Of a stretch of DNA of 64,000 bases, positions 53,965 to 62,472 are shown in pieces (within the stretch, counting starts at the first letter, position 1; each line of letters starts with the position of its first letter). The position numbers and the translations under genes were made by a program. The DNA comes from Streptacidiphilus jiangxiensis. GTDB taxonomy: Bacteria > Actinomycetota > Actinomycetes > Streptomycetales > Streptomycetaceae. The notes under the pieces are model-generated. The model was not told the DNA's origin. It ran no database searches and was given only the letters and a program-made list of their open reading frames with translations. The stretch is from assembly GCF_900109465.1 (NCBI RefSeq), contig NZ_FOAZ01000011.1:206871-270870 (forward strand), in the 5' to 3' direction.

Positions 53965-54771
53965 ATGGAGCAGGACAAGGACCGGACGGCCCCCAGGGGC
54001 GTCCTGCACCCGGAGCAGGGCGCGAGCCGGTTCACGGTCACGACCGCGCCGCCGGGGCCCGCGCTGGCCCCGTACGTGGAGTACCACTGGATCGTCCGCT
54101 GGGACGTGACGGGGCAGCCGCCCTACGACTCCCAGGTGCTCTCGCATCCCAACGTCCACCTGGTCCTCGAGCCGGTCGGCCCGCTGGTCTACGGCGTGAT
54201 CCGGGGCGTCTACACACGGCGCCTGGTCGACGCGGGCCAGGTGCACGGGGTCCGCTTCCTGCCGGGCGGCTTCCGCGCGTTCGCGTCCGGCCCGGTGCAG
54301 GAGCTCACCGACCAGGTCCTCCCGGCCGACCGGGTCTTCGGCGCGGCGGTGGACGACCTGTGCCCGCGCGTGCTGGCCTGCGCGGAGACGGACGCGATGG
54401 TCGTCCTGGTCGAGGAGTTCCTGACCGCCCGCGTGCCGTCGGAGCCGGACCCGCAGGCGGTGCAGGTGGCCGCGATGGTGCGGGAGATGACCGGCGACCG
54501 CACCATGCTGCGGGTCGAGCAGGTCGCCGCCCGGTTCGACCTCTCGCCGCGGACCCTGCAACGGCTCTTCGCCGAGTACGTGGGCGTCGCGCCGAAGGCG
54601 GTGCTGCGCCGCGCCCGTCTGCACGAGGCGGCGCAGCGCGCCGATGCCGGGTCCCTCGACTGGGCGGCCCTGGCCGCGGACCTCGGCTACGCCGACCAGG
54701 CCCATCTGACCCGCGACTTCACCGCCGTCGTCGGCGTCCCGCCCAGCCGCTACGCACGCGGCGAGCGCTGA
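53965..54771 (+). CDS. AraC-family regulator with DUF6597-type sensor domain
   Basis: The 268-residue protein has an N-terminal sensor domain (about 15-130; YVEYHWIVRWDV, LSHPNVHLVLE, GVRFLPGGFRAF) and a C-terminal AraC double helix-turn-helix (about 180-262; LRVEQVAARFDLSPRTLQRLF, LGYADQAHLTRDFTAVVG). The sensor resembles DUF6597 domains fused to AraC regulators in many Streptomyces; the signal is unknown. The ATG lies seven bases after TAGGGT, with no ribosome-binding site. The divergent DinB gene is the likely target. Confidence 0.9.
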   Translation: MEQDKDRTAPRGVLHPEQGASRFTVTTAPPGPALAPYVEYHWIVRWDVTGQPPYDSQVLSHPNVHLVLEPVGPLVYGVIRGVYTRRLVDAGQVHGVRFLPGGFRAFASGPVQELTDQVLPADRVFGAAVDDLCPRVLACAETDAMVVLVEEFLTARVPSEPDPQAVQVAAMVREMTGDRTMLRVEQVAARFDLSPRTLQRLFAEYVGVAPKAVLRRARLHEAAQRADAGSLDWAALAADLGYADQAHLTRDFTAVVGVPPSRYARGER

Positions 54772-54772
54772 T

Positions 54773-54808
54773 CGGCCCGGACTCGGCCCGGACTCGGCCC
54801 GGACTCAG
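54773..54808. repeat. Short tandem repeat, three copies of CGGCCCGGACT
   Basis: Three consecutive 11-bp units, followed by a partial fourth, lie between the convergent AraC and lysozyme genes. The last unit runs into the lysozyme stop codon. It could pair as a weak terminator or have arisen by slippage. Confidence 0.7.
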
Positions 54809-55638
54809 CCCAGCGCGAGCGCCTGCACGCGGCTGATGTCACCGTTGAACCTGTCGTGGTCGCCGACGTAGGGGCCGGAGTCGGTGTACTGCCACATGGT
54901 GTAGTAGCCCCAGCCGGCCGGCAGGGTGCCGGGGGAGCCGTTGTAGTTGGCCACCCAGAGGGGGTCGTTGGCGGCGAACCCGCCGTAGTTGCCGGTGCAC
55001 TGGACCCACCAGGAGGTCGCCGTGTAGATCACGGCCCAGCGGCTGGTGCGGTAGTGGTACTCGTTGACGAAGCTCGCGATCCAGTTGACCATCGCGCTCG
55101 GCGACAGGCCGTAACAGGCGGAGCCGTAGGGGTCCCACTCGAGGTCCACGACGCCCGGCAGGGTCCTGCCGTCGGCGGACCAGCCGCCGCCGTGGTTGAC
55201 GAAGTAGTCCGCCTGCGTGGCGCCCGAGGTCGTGTCCGGAGTGGCGAAGTGGTAGGCCGCCCGGATCATGCCGACGTTGTAGGGGCCGTTGTACTGCTGG
55301 GCGAAGTCGGGGTTGGTGTAGTAGGTCCCCTCGGTGGCCTTGGTGTAGGCCCAGCGGACGCCGCTGTTCCACAGCGTCGTCCAGTCGACGCTGCCCTGGT
55401 AGCTGGAGACGTCCACGCCCTCGGTCTGGGTGACCAGGGGTTGCAGGGCTCCGGTGCCGCCTGCGGCGCCGCCGTGCGCGCGGACGCCGATGCCCATGTA
55501 GGCGCCGCCACGCGGCGGCTTCGACGCCTGGGCGGCGTTCGCCGGTGCGGCCGTGAGCACGCCGAGGGCGGCGAGCAGCGTCGTGGCAGCGGTGAGTCTG
55601 TGACGGAAGGCTGGGCTGTTCAAAGAGCGTGAGTTCAT
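54805..55638 (-). CDS. Secreted GH25 muramidase (lysozyme)
   Basis: The 277-residue protein has a Sec signal peptide (cleavage near ANAAQA, about residue 36) and a GH25 domain. The latter has GVDVSSYQGSVDWTTL, AYTKATEGTYYTNP and the catalytic pair in VDLEWD. The C-terminal WQYTDSG is typical of the family. It hydrolyses the beta-1,4 bond between MurNAc and GlcNAc, in cell-wall turnover or against other bacteria. ATG at 55638 gives a normal signal peptide; the longer upstream frame (to 55737) is less likely. Confidence 0.93.
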   Translation of the reverse strand: MNSRSLNSPAFRHRLTAATTLLAALGVLTAAPANAAQASKPPRGGAYMGIGVRAHGGAAGGTGALQPLVTQTEGVDVSSYQGSVDWTTLWNSGVRWAYTKATEGTYYTNPDFAQQYNGPYNVGMIRAAYHFATPDTTSGATQADYFVNHGGGWSADGRTLPGVVDLEWDPYGSACYGLSPSAMVNWIASFVNEYHYRTSRWAVIYTATSWWVQCTGNYGGFAANDPLWVANYNGSPGTLPAGWGYYTMWQYTDSGPYVGDHDRFNGDISRVQALALG

Positions 55639-55796
55639 TGCGTCGCGCCTCCGTGGTGTCGTCGTGCAGGGACGGCAAGGGGCTTGCGAGAACGCCGAAC
55701 TGATGGCCGGACGGGGTGCTTGTCGCAGCCATGCCACAGGGATGCTACGCGGGTGGACCGCCGCCGGGAAAGAGCGGCCGTGCGAGACTCGCGCCC

Positions 55797-56225
55797 ATGA
55801 CGAGTGATCATATGAGCGTCGGCGACCGCGATCCGGAGCTGAACGCGCGGCTGTCCGCCGGGCTGGACGAGGTCAACTTCCCCGCCACCGGAACCACCGC
55901 GGCGGACCAGCGCCAGCTGTCGGTGAAGGTCCTGGACGACGAGGGTGAGATCGTCGGGGGTCTGGCCGGCTGGACCTGGGGTGGCCTGCTCGGGATCGAG
56001 ATGTTCTGGGTGCGCGAGCAGAGCCGTGCGGAGGGCTGGGGGAGCCGGATCCTGCACGCCGCCGAGGAGGAGGCGCGGCGGCGCGGCTGCGACCGCGCCG
56101 CGGTCTCCTCGTTCACCTTCCAGGCGCCCGGTTTCTACCAGCGCCACGGCTACCGGGAGACCGGTCGCACGCTCGGCATCCCGGGTGGTCACCAGGATGT
56201 TCACATGTTCAAGGAGCTGTCCTAG
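55797..56225 (+). CDS. GNAT-family N-acetyltransferase
   Basis: The 142-residue protein has the GNAT acetyl-CoA motif region (WGSRILHAAEEEARRRGCD, with an R/Q-x-x-G-x-G/A-like EQSRAEGWGS) and the terminal GFYQRHGYRETGR. It probably acetylates an amine on a small molecule or protein. The substrate is unknown. A GAGACT hexamer seven bases upstream could be a weak -10; an ATG at 55812 is an alternative start. It is divergent from the lysozyme gene. Confidence 0.86.
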   Translation: MTSDHMSVGDRDPELNARLSAGLDEVNFPATGTTAADQRQLSVKVLDDEGEIVGGLAGWTWGGLLGIEMFWVREQSRAEGWGSRILHAAEEEARRRGCDRAAVSSFTFQAPGFYQRHGYRETGRTLGIPGGHQDVHMFKELS

Positions 56226-56234
56226 CCTGGGCCG

Positions 56235-56420
56235 ATGGCCCGCGACGAGGACCCGCCGCGCAACCCCCTGCTCGATCCGCGCCTGGCGGGGGCCGGTGGC
56301 CTGCTGATCACTGTCGCCGCCCTCGCGTTCCTGCTCACGCACGCCGGCCGGCACGATCCGGCGCCGGTCACGCCGGTCACGCCGGTTCCGCCACGCACGT
56401 CGGTGACGGCGACCAGGTAG
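56235..56420 (+). CDS. Small membrane protein (61 aa)
   Basis: The product begins MARDEDPPRNPLLDPRLAG, has one hydrophobic helix (GGLLITVAALAFLLTHAG) and a short Pro/Thr/Val-repeat tail (PVTPVTPVPPRTSVTATR). TAGCCT (56223-56228) lies six bases before the ATG, supporting a real leaderless gene. It ends just before a bidirectional terminator. The function is unknown. Confidence 0.68.
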   Translation: MARDEDPPRNPLLDPRLAGAGGLLITVAALAFLLTHAGRHDPAPVTPVTPVPPRTSVTATR

Positions 56421-56424
56421 CGGA

Positions 56425-56467
56425 AAGGCCGGTGGCCGCCCCCGCGAGGGGAGCGGCCACCGGCCTT
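56425..56467. terminator. Bidirectional terminator hairpin
   Basis: AAGGCCGGTGGCCGC and GCGGCCACCGGCCTT form a perfect 15-bp stem around a 13-base loop, between the small membrane protein gene and the convergent ABC operon. Confidence 0.88.
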
Positions 56468-56485
56468 GTGAGCGTGGCGCCGGGG

Positions 56486-58435
56486 TCAGTCGACCTCGGC
56501 CACCGCCTGCGCGAACTGCGCCTGGTAGAGCCGGGCGTAGGCGCCGCCCTGCTCCAGCAACGAGGCGTGGTCGCCCTGTTCGACGATCGCGCCGTTCTCC
56601 ATCACCAGGATGGTGTCCGCGTCGCGGATCGTGGAGAGACGGTGCGCGATGACGAACGCCGTGCGGCCCGCGCGCAGTTTGGCCATCGCGCGCTGGATCA
56701 GCACCTCGGTGCGGGTGTCGACGGAGCTGGTCGCCTCGTCCAGGACGAGGATCGACGGCTCGGCGAGGAACGCCCGGGCGATGGTGATCAGCTGCTTCTC
56801 GCCCGCGCTGACGCCGGTGCCCTCGTCGTCGATGACGGTGTCGTAGCCGTCCGGCAGGGTGCGCACGAAGCGGTCGACGTGGGCGGCCTTCGCCGCCGCG
56901 ACGACCTGCTCGCGCGTGGCCCCCTCCGAGCCGTAGGCGATGTTGTCCGCGATGGAGCCGCCGAACAGCCAGGTGTCCTGCAGCACCATGCCGATGTTGC
57001 CGCGCAGCTCCTCGCGGTTCATCGCCGCGACGTCCACGCCGTCCAGCGTGATCCGCCCGCCGGTCGGCTCGTAGAACCGCATCAGCAGGTTGACCAGCGT
57101 GGTCTTGCCCGCGCCGGTCGGGCCGACGATGGCGACGGTGTGGCCGGGCTCGGCCAGCAGCGACAGGTCCTCGATGAGCGGCTTCTCCGGGTCGTACCGG
57201 AAGGCCACGTGCTCGAACTCGACCCGGCCGTGCACGGTCTCCGGACGCTCCGGCTGCGCCGGATCGGGGGACTGCTCGTCCGCGTCCAGCAGCTCGAAGA
57301 CCCGCTCGGCCGAGGCGACGCCGGACTGCACCAGGTTGGCCATGGCCGCGACCTGGGTCAGCGGCTGGCTGAACTGCCGCGAGTACTGGATGAACGCCTG
57401 CACGTCACCGATCGACAGCGCGCCCGAGGCGACCCGCAGACCGCCGACGACCGCGACGATGACGTAGTTCAGGTTGCCGATGAACATCATCGCCGGCTGG
57501 ATCAGGCCCGAGATGAACTGCGCCTTGAAGCTGGCCTGGTAGAGCTTCTCGTTCTCGGCGTCGAACTGCTCGGCGGCCTCCTGCTGGCGGCCGAAGACCT
57601 TGACCAGCGAGTGGCCGGTGTACATCTCCTCGATGTGCGCGTTCAGCTTGCCCGTGGACTTCCACTGCGCCACGAACTGCGGCTGCGCGCGCTTGCCGAC
57701 CTTGGCCGCCAGCACCGCCGAGGCGGGGATGGAGACCAGCGCGATCAGCGCCAGGATCCAGGAGATCCAGAACATCATCGTGAGCACGCCGACGACCATC
57801 AGCAGCGAGGTGATGATCTGCGACATGGTCTGCTGCAGCGTCTGCGCGATGTTGTCGATGTCGTTGGTGACCCGGCTCAGCACCTCGCCGCGCGGCTGCT
57901 TGTCGTAGTAGCTGAGCGGCAGCCGGGCCAGCTTGTCCTCGACGTCCGAGCGCAGCCGGTTCGCGGCGCGCTGGACGGCGACGTTGGCCAGGCGCGCCTG
58001 GACGATGCCGCACAGGCCGGCGAACAGGTAGATCAGCGCCACCCAGCCGAGCACCGTGCCGACCGCACCGAAGTCGATGCCCTTGCCGGGGGTGAAGTGG
58101 ACCGACGCCAGCATCTGCTGCTGCTTGGAGTTCAGGTGGAACGCGCCGGGGTGCTCCCCGGCCAGCTTGCCGAAGACGCCGCCGAGGATCAGGTCGGTCG
58201 CGTGGCCGAGGATCTTCGGGCCGATCACCGAGAGCGCGACGCTGACCGTGGCCAGCGCCAACACGCCGATGATCAGCGGGCGCTCCGGCCGCAGCCGGCC
58301 CAGCAGCCGCTTGCCGGAGACCTTGAAGTTCATGGACTTCTCGACGGGCCCACCACTCATGAAGCGGCCGGGGCCCATCGCCGGGGCCGGGCGGCGGGTG
58401 GCCGCCGCCTTCGCTTCGTCGCCGCCGGAGCTCAC
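56486..58435 (-). CDS. ABC exporter half-transporter (canonical ATPase site)
   Basis: The 649-residue protein has a six-helix transmembrane domain (about 50-370) and an ATP-binding domain with Walker A GPTGAGKTT. The signature is VSAGEKQL (LSGGQ variant), Walker B ILVLDEATSSVD carries the catalytic Glu, and the switch His is in VIAHRLST. It pairs with the following gene to make a heterodimeric exporter of drugs or lipids, like BmrCD or TM287/288. The GTG start overlaps the stop of the partner gene (GTGA), so synthesis is coupled. A basic N-terminal extension of about 40 residues precedes the first helix. Confidence 0.94.
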   Translation of the reverse strand: MSSGGDEAKAAATRRPAPAMGPGRFMSGGPVEKSMNFKVSGKRLLGRLRPERPLIIGVLALATVSVALSVIGPKILGHATDLILGGVFGKLAGEHPGAFHLNSKQQQMLASVHFTPGKGIDFGAVGTVLGWVALIYLFAGLCGIVQARLANVAVQRAANRLRSDVEDKLARLPLSYYDKQPRGEVLSRVTNDIDNIAQTLQQTMSQIITSLLMVVGVLTMMFWISWILALIALVSIPASAVLAAKVGKRAQPQFVAQWKSTGKLNAHIEEMYTGHSLVKVFGRQQEAAEQFDAENEKLYQASFKAQFISGLIQPAMMFIGNLNYVIVAVVGGLRVASGALSIGDVQAFIQYSRQFSQPLTQVAAMANLVQSGVASAERVFELLDADEQSPDPAQPERPETVHGRVEFEHVAFRYDPEKPLIEDLSLLAEPGHTVAIVGPTGAGKTTLVNLLMRFYEPTGGRITLDGVDVAAMNREELRGNIGMVLQDTWLFGGSIADNIAYGSEGATREQVVAAAKAAHVDRFVRTLPDGYDTVIDDEGTGVSAGEKQLITIARAFLAEPSILVLDEATSSVDTRTEVLIQRAMAKLRAGRTAFVIAHRLSTIRDADTILVMENGAIVEQGDHASLLEQGGAYARLYQAQFAQAVAEVD

Positions 58436-60165
58436 GCCGCCTCCTCCTCGGTCAGCTGAGACAGCACGATCTCTCGGTACGTCTCGTTGTCGTCCATCAG
58501 TTCACGGTGGGTGCCCTCGCCGACGACACGGCCCTCGTCGAGGACGATGATCCGGTCGGCGCCGCGGATCGTGGAGACGCGCTGCGCCACGATCACCACC
58601 GTCGACTCGCGGGTCTCCTGCTCCAGCGCGGCGCGCAGGCGCGCGTCCGTCGCGTAGTCGAGCGCGGAGAAGGAGTCGTCGAAGAGGTAGACCTCCGGCT
58701 TGCGCACCAGCGCGCGGGCGATGGCCAGACGCTGACGCTGGCCGCCGGAGACGTTGGTGCCGCCCTGGGCGATCGGCGCGTCCAGGCCCTCGGCGAACTT
58801 GCTCACGAAGTCCCTGGCCTGCGCCGTCTCCAGCGCCGCCCACAGGTCCTCGTCGGTCGCCTCCGGGTTGCCGTAGCGGAGGTTGGAGGCGACGGTGCCG
58901 CTGAACAGGTAGGGCTTCTGCGGGACCAGGCCGATGGTCCGGGCCAGCAGCGCCTCGTCCAGCGAGCGCACGTCGACGCCGTCGACGAGCACGGAGCCGT
59001 CGGTGACGTCGGACAGACGCGGGATCAGGTTGATCAGGGTGGTCTTGCCGGAGCCGGTCGAGCCGATGATCGCCGTGGTCTCACCGGGCCGGGCGGTGAA
59101 GGAGATGTCCCGCAGGACGGCCTCCTCGGCGCCGGGGTAGCGGAACTCGGCGGCCCGCAGCTCCAGGAAGCCGCGGGCGGAGAGCTCGCGGACGGGGCTG
59201 GCCGGCGGGACGACGGTGGTCTCGGTGCTGAGGATCTCCTCGATGCGCTCGGCGCAGACCTCGGCGCGCGGCACCATCATGAACATGAAGGTGGCCATCA
59301 TGACCGACATCAGAATCTGCATCAGGTAGCTGAGGAAGGCCGTCAGCGCGCCGATCTGCATGCCGCCGCTGTCGATCCGGTGCGCGCCGAACCACATGAC
59401 GGCGACGCTGGAGAGGTTCACGACGAGCATGACCAGCGGGAACATCAGCGCCATCAGCCGGCCCACGCGGAGGCCGACGTCGGTCAGGTCGTCGTTGGCC
59501 GTGCCGAAGCGCTTGCGCTCGTGGTGGTCCTTGACGAAGGCGCGGATCACGCGCAGACCGCTGATCTGCTCGCGCAGCACCCGGTTGACGGTGTCGATGC
59601 GCTCCTGCATGGTGCGGAAGAGCGGACGCATCCGGCTGACGGTGAAGCCGATGATGACGCCGAGGATCGGCACGATGACGACCAGCAGGCTGGAGAGCGG
59701 CACGTCCTGGTTGAGCGCCATGATGATGCCGCCGACCATCATGATCGGCGCGGAGACCATCAGCGTGAAGGTCATCAGCACCAGCATCTGCACCTGCTGC
59801 ACGTCGTTGGTGCTGCGGGTGATCAGAGAGGGGGCGCCGAACTGGCCGACCTCGCGGGTGGAGAAGGACTGGACCCGGGTGAAGACGGCGGCGCGCATGT
59901 CCCGGCCGAGGGCCATGGCGGTACGGGCACCGAAGTAGACGGCTCCGACGGAGCAGACCACCTGGGCCAGCGAGACACCGATCATGATCCCGCCGGTGGC
60001 GAGGATGTAGCCGGTGTCGCCCTTGATCACGCCGTTGTCGATGATGTCGGCGTTGAGGGTGGGAAGGTAGAGGGTCGCGATCGTCTGGATCAGCTGGAGC
60101 AGGACCAGCAGGGTGATCGGCCTGGAGTACGGCCCCAGGTGGGCGCGCAGGAGTCGGATCAGCAC
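58432..60165 (-). CDS. ABC exporter half-transporter (degenerate ATPase site)
   Basis: The 577-residue half-transporter has six helices (about 15-300) and an ATP-binding domain with Walker A GSTGSGKTT and signature NVSGGQRQR. The Walker B ending is FDDSFSALD, so the catalytic Glu is Asp, and the switch histidine is Gln in VAQRVST. This asymmetry is the hallmark of heterodimeric ABC exporters. It is the first gene of the two-gene operon, starting at GTG. The upstream 341 bp, shared with the acyl-CoA synthetase gene, hold a near-palindrome that may be its operator. Confidence 0.94.
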   Translation of the reverse strand: MLIRLLRAHLGPYSRPITLLVLLQLIQTIATLYLPTLNADIIDNGVIKGDTGYILATGGIMIGVSLAQVVCSVGAVYFGARTAMALGRDMRAAVFTRVQSFSTREVGQFGAPSLITRSTNDVQQVQMLVLMTFTLMVSAPIMMVGGIIMALNQDVPLSSLLVVIVPILGVIIGFTVSRMRPLFRTMQERIDTVNRVLREQISGLRVIRAFVKDHHERKRFGTANDDLTDVGLRVGRLMALMFPLVMLVVNLSSVAVMWFGAHRIDSGGMQIGALTAFLSYLMQILMSVMMATFMFMMVPRAEVCAERIEEILSTETTVVPPASPVRELSARGFLELRAAEFRYPGAEEAVLRDISFTARPGETTAIIGSTGSGKTTLINLIPRLSDVTDGSVLVDGVDVRSLDEALLARTIGLVPQKPYLFSGTVASNLRYGNPEATDEDLWAALETAQARDFVSKFAEGLDAPIAQGGTNVSGGQRQRLAIARALVRKPEVYLFDDSFSALDYATDARLRAALEQETRESTVVIVAQRVSTIRGADRIIVLDEGRVVGEGTHRELMDDNETYREIVLSQLTEEEAA

Positions 60166-60286
60166 AACGGGTCTCTCAGATGAGGAGATGAGCTGGTGGG
60201 CGGAGGGTGGTGAAGATATCTGCGTACACCGTACCCGGTTTGCTGGGCGCGGACCATCGGTTTAGTGGCGCGCCATACTACGAAGC

Positions 60287-60308
60287 TTACCTGCCGACCG
60301 GCAAGTAA
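60287..60308. promoter_or_regulatory. Putative operator (22-bp near-palindrome)
   Basis: The half-site TTACcTGCCG is mirrored by CGGCAaGTAA with one internal mismatch and a two-base centre. The size and symmetry suit a TetR-type regulator controlling the ABC operon. No such regulator gene is in the window. Confidence 0.5.
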
Positions 60309-60376
60309 CGTGATCGCCGTCACCTTCACCCCCTTACGTGCGAGGCCCTAACGTCCTACGCTGTTGCCCGCTGGTT

Positions 60377-60386
60377 ACTCGCGAGT
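60377..60386. promoter_or_regulatory. Putative operator (ACTCGCGAGT) before the acyl-CoA synthetase gene
   Basis: A perfect 10-bp palindrome flanked by TT and TAA (a TTACTCGCGAGTTAA context) lies about 120 bases before the start codon. It is a plausible site for a fatty-acid-responsive regulator; inference only. Confidence 0.4.
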
Positions 60387-60506
60387 TAAGCAAGGGGCTC
60401 ACCGCCGTCAGTCCCGCACGAGTAGCCGCCCGCCGTCCGCATCGCATCCGCACCGCATCAGCCCCACGGCCGTCCCACACCGGTCGCGCGGGCACCGGAG
60501 GTAGCC

Positions 60507-62423
60507 GTGAGCCTGAAGCCGCTCGTCGCCGAGCCCCTGCTGGACAACCGCCCCGAGTCCGTGGCGCAGCTTTTCCTCGCCCGCGTGGCGGCCACCCCGG
60601 ACCGGGTGGCCTACCGCTATCCCGTGCCCGTCGACGAGCATGCCGCCGACGGCGCGCCCGGCGCCGAGCAGTGGCGGGGGATGACCTGGGGCGAGGCCCG
60701 GGAGCGGGTCCAGGACATCGCGGCCGGCCTGATGAGCCTCGGTGTCGTGCCCGAGGAGCGCGTCGGCATCTCCTGTTCCACCCGGATCGAGTGGATCCTG
60801 ATCGACCTCGGCATCATGTGCGCGGGCGCGGCCGTCACCGCCGTCTACCCGAGCACCAACGGCGAGGAGACCGCGTTCATCCTCTCCGACTCCGGCAGCC
60901 GGGCCCTCTTCGTCGAGGACGCCAAGCAGCTGGCCAAGGTGCTGGGCGTGCTGGAGCAGGCCCCCGAGCTGACGGCCGTGATCACCGTCGACGGCAGCAA
61001 GCCGGAGCCGGGCGCGGAGCCGGCCGGGGTCGAGGTGCTGTCGCTCGCCGAGCTGGAGGAGCGCGGCGTCGCCTACCTCAAGGAGCACGCCGACGCGGTC
61101 ACCTCGACCGTTGCGGCGCTCAAGCGCGAGCAGCTCGCCACCCTCATCTACACCTCCGGCACCACCGGCCGCCCCAAGGGCGTCCGCCTGGTCCACGACT
61201 GCTGGGCCTACCAGGCCGCCGCGCAGAGCTCTCTGGGCCTGACCGGCGAGGACGACGTGCAGTACCTGTGGCTGCCGCTCTCCCACGTCTTCGGCAAGAC
61301 GCTGACCTCCGGTCACATCCAGCAGGGCTCGGTGATCGCGGTCGACGGCCGGATCGACAAGATCATCACCAACCTGCCGGTGGTGCAGCCGACCTACATG
61401 GCCGCCGCGCCGCGCATCTTCGAGAAGGTCTACAACGGCATCGCGGGCAAGGCCCGGGCCGAGGGCGGCGCCAAGTACAAGATCTTCATGTGGGCGGCGG
61501 GCGTCGCCCGCGCGTACGCCGAGACCGCGCAGAAGAACGAGATCACCACCGGCTCGCGCACCGTTCCGTTCCCGCTCCAGCTCAAGCACGCCGTCGCGGA
61601 CAAGCTCGTCTACGCCAAGATCCGCGCGGCCTTCGGCGGCCGGCTGCGGGCCTGCGTCTCCGGCTCGGCGGCGCTGGCCCCGGACATCAACTTCTTCTTC
61701 TCCGGCGCGGGCGTCCACATCCTCGAGGGCTACGGCCTCAGCGAGACCTCCGCCGGTTCGACCGTCAACCCCGGCGAGAGCTACCGCGTCGGCACCGTCG
61801 GCCGCGCCCTGCCCGGCACCGAGGTCCGCATCGCCGAGGACGGCGAGATCCTGCTGCGCGGCCCCGGCGTCATGCGCGGCTACCACAACCAGCCCGAGAA
61901 GACCGCCGAGGTGCTGGAGGCCGACGGCTGGTTCCACACCGGCGACATCGGCGAGCTCGACCAGGACGGCTTCCTGCGGATCACCGACCGCAAGAAGGAC
62001 ATGTTCAAGACCTCCGGCGGCAAGTACGTCGCCCCGAGCGAGGTCGAGGGCCGGTTCAAGGCCGTCTGCCCGTTCGTCAGCAACATCCTGGTCATCGGCA
62101 ACGGCCGCAACTTCTGCACCGCGCTGATCACCCTGGACGAGCCGGCCATCATGCAGTGGGCCGGCACCAACGGGCAGGCGGGCAAGGACTACGCCGCGGT
62201 CTGCACCTCCGCGGAGACCCACCAGCTGATCTCCGGCTTCGTCGACAAGCTCAACGGCGGGCTGCAGCGCTGGCAGACGATCAAGAAGTTCACGGTCCTC
62301 CCGCGCGACCTGGACGTCGAGCACGGCGAGCTGACCCCGAGCCTCAAGGTCAAGCGCCCGGTCGTCGAGCGCGAGAACGCCGAGCTCATCGAGGCGATGT
62401 ACGCGGGCGCTCGGGAGGCCTGA
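60507..62423 (+). CDS. Long-chain fatty-acid-CoA ligase (FadD15-like)
   Basis: The 638-residue adenylate-forming enzyme has the AMP motif TLIYTSGTTGRPKGV, the A5-like motif EGYGLSETSA, and DGWFHTGDIGELD. The terminal region carries a lysine-containing KKFTVLPRDL. It activates fatty acids to acyl-CoA via acyl-AMP at the membrane or in the cytosol. Length and motifs match the mycobacterial FadD15/LACS branch. CGGAGG precedes the GTG start. It is followed by hemW after about 50 bases. Confidence 0.94.
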   Translation: MSLKPLVAEPLLDNRPESVAQLFLARVAATPDRVAYRYPVPVDEHAADGAPGAEQWRGMTWGEARERVQDIAAGLMSLGVVPEERVGISCSTRIEWILIDLGIMCAGAAVTAVYPSTNGEETAFILSDSGSRALFVEDAKQLAKVLGVLEQAPELTAVITVDGSKPEPGAEPAGVEVLSLAELEERGVAYLKEHADAVTSTVAALKREQLATLIYTSGTTGRPKGVRLVHDCWAYQAAAQSSLGLTGEDDVQYLWLPLSHVFGKTLTSGHIQQGSVIAVDGRIDKIITNLPVVQPTYMAAAPRIFEKVYNGIAGKARAEGGAKYKIFMWAAGVARAYAETAQKNEITTGSRTVPFPLQLKHAVADKLVYAKIRAAFGGRLRACVSGSAALAPDINFFFSGAGVHILEGYGLSETSAGSTVNPGESYRVGTVGRALPGTEVRIAEDGEILLRGPGVMRGYHNQPEKTAEVLEADGWFHTGDIGELDQDGFLRITDRKKDMFKTSGGKYVAPSEVEGRFKAVCPFVSNILVIGNGRNFCTALITLDEPAIMQWAGTNGQAGKDYAAVCTSAETHQLISGFVDKLNGGLQRWQTIKKFTVLPRDLDVEHGELTPSLKVKRPVVERENAELIEAMYAGAREA

Positions 62424-62472
62424 CCTCCCCGTTGCGGGGCGAGCGACCCGGAAGGAGGCGGCGTGCCGGACA

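Larger units (their letters stand above)
60166..60506. other. Divergent region between ABC operon and acyl-CoA synthetase (341 bp)
   Basis: This region contains two palindromes, at 60287-60308 and 60377-60386, and stretches of lower GC. No ORF in it is convincing. It should carry promoters for both directions. Confidence 0.7.

Noticed and set aside
54773-54808. CRISPR-like or iteron array
   Set aside because: Only three 11-bp units without spacers; no replication or Cas genes nearby.
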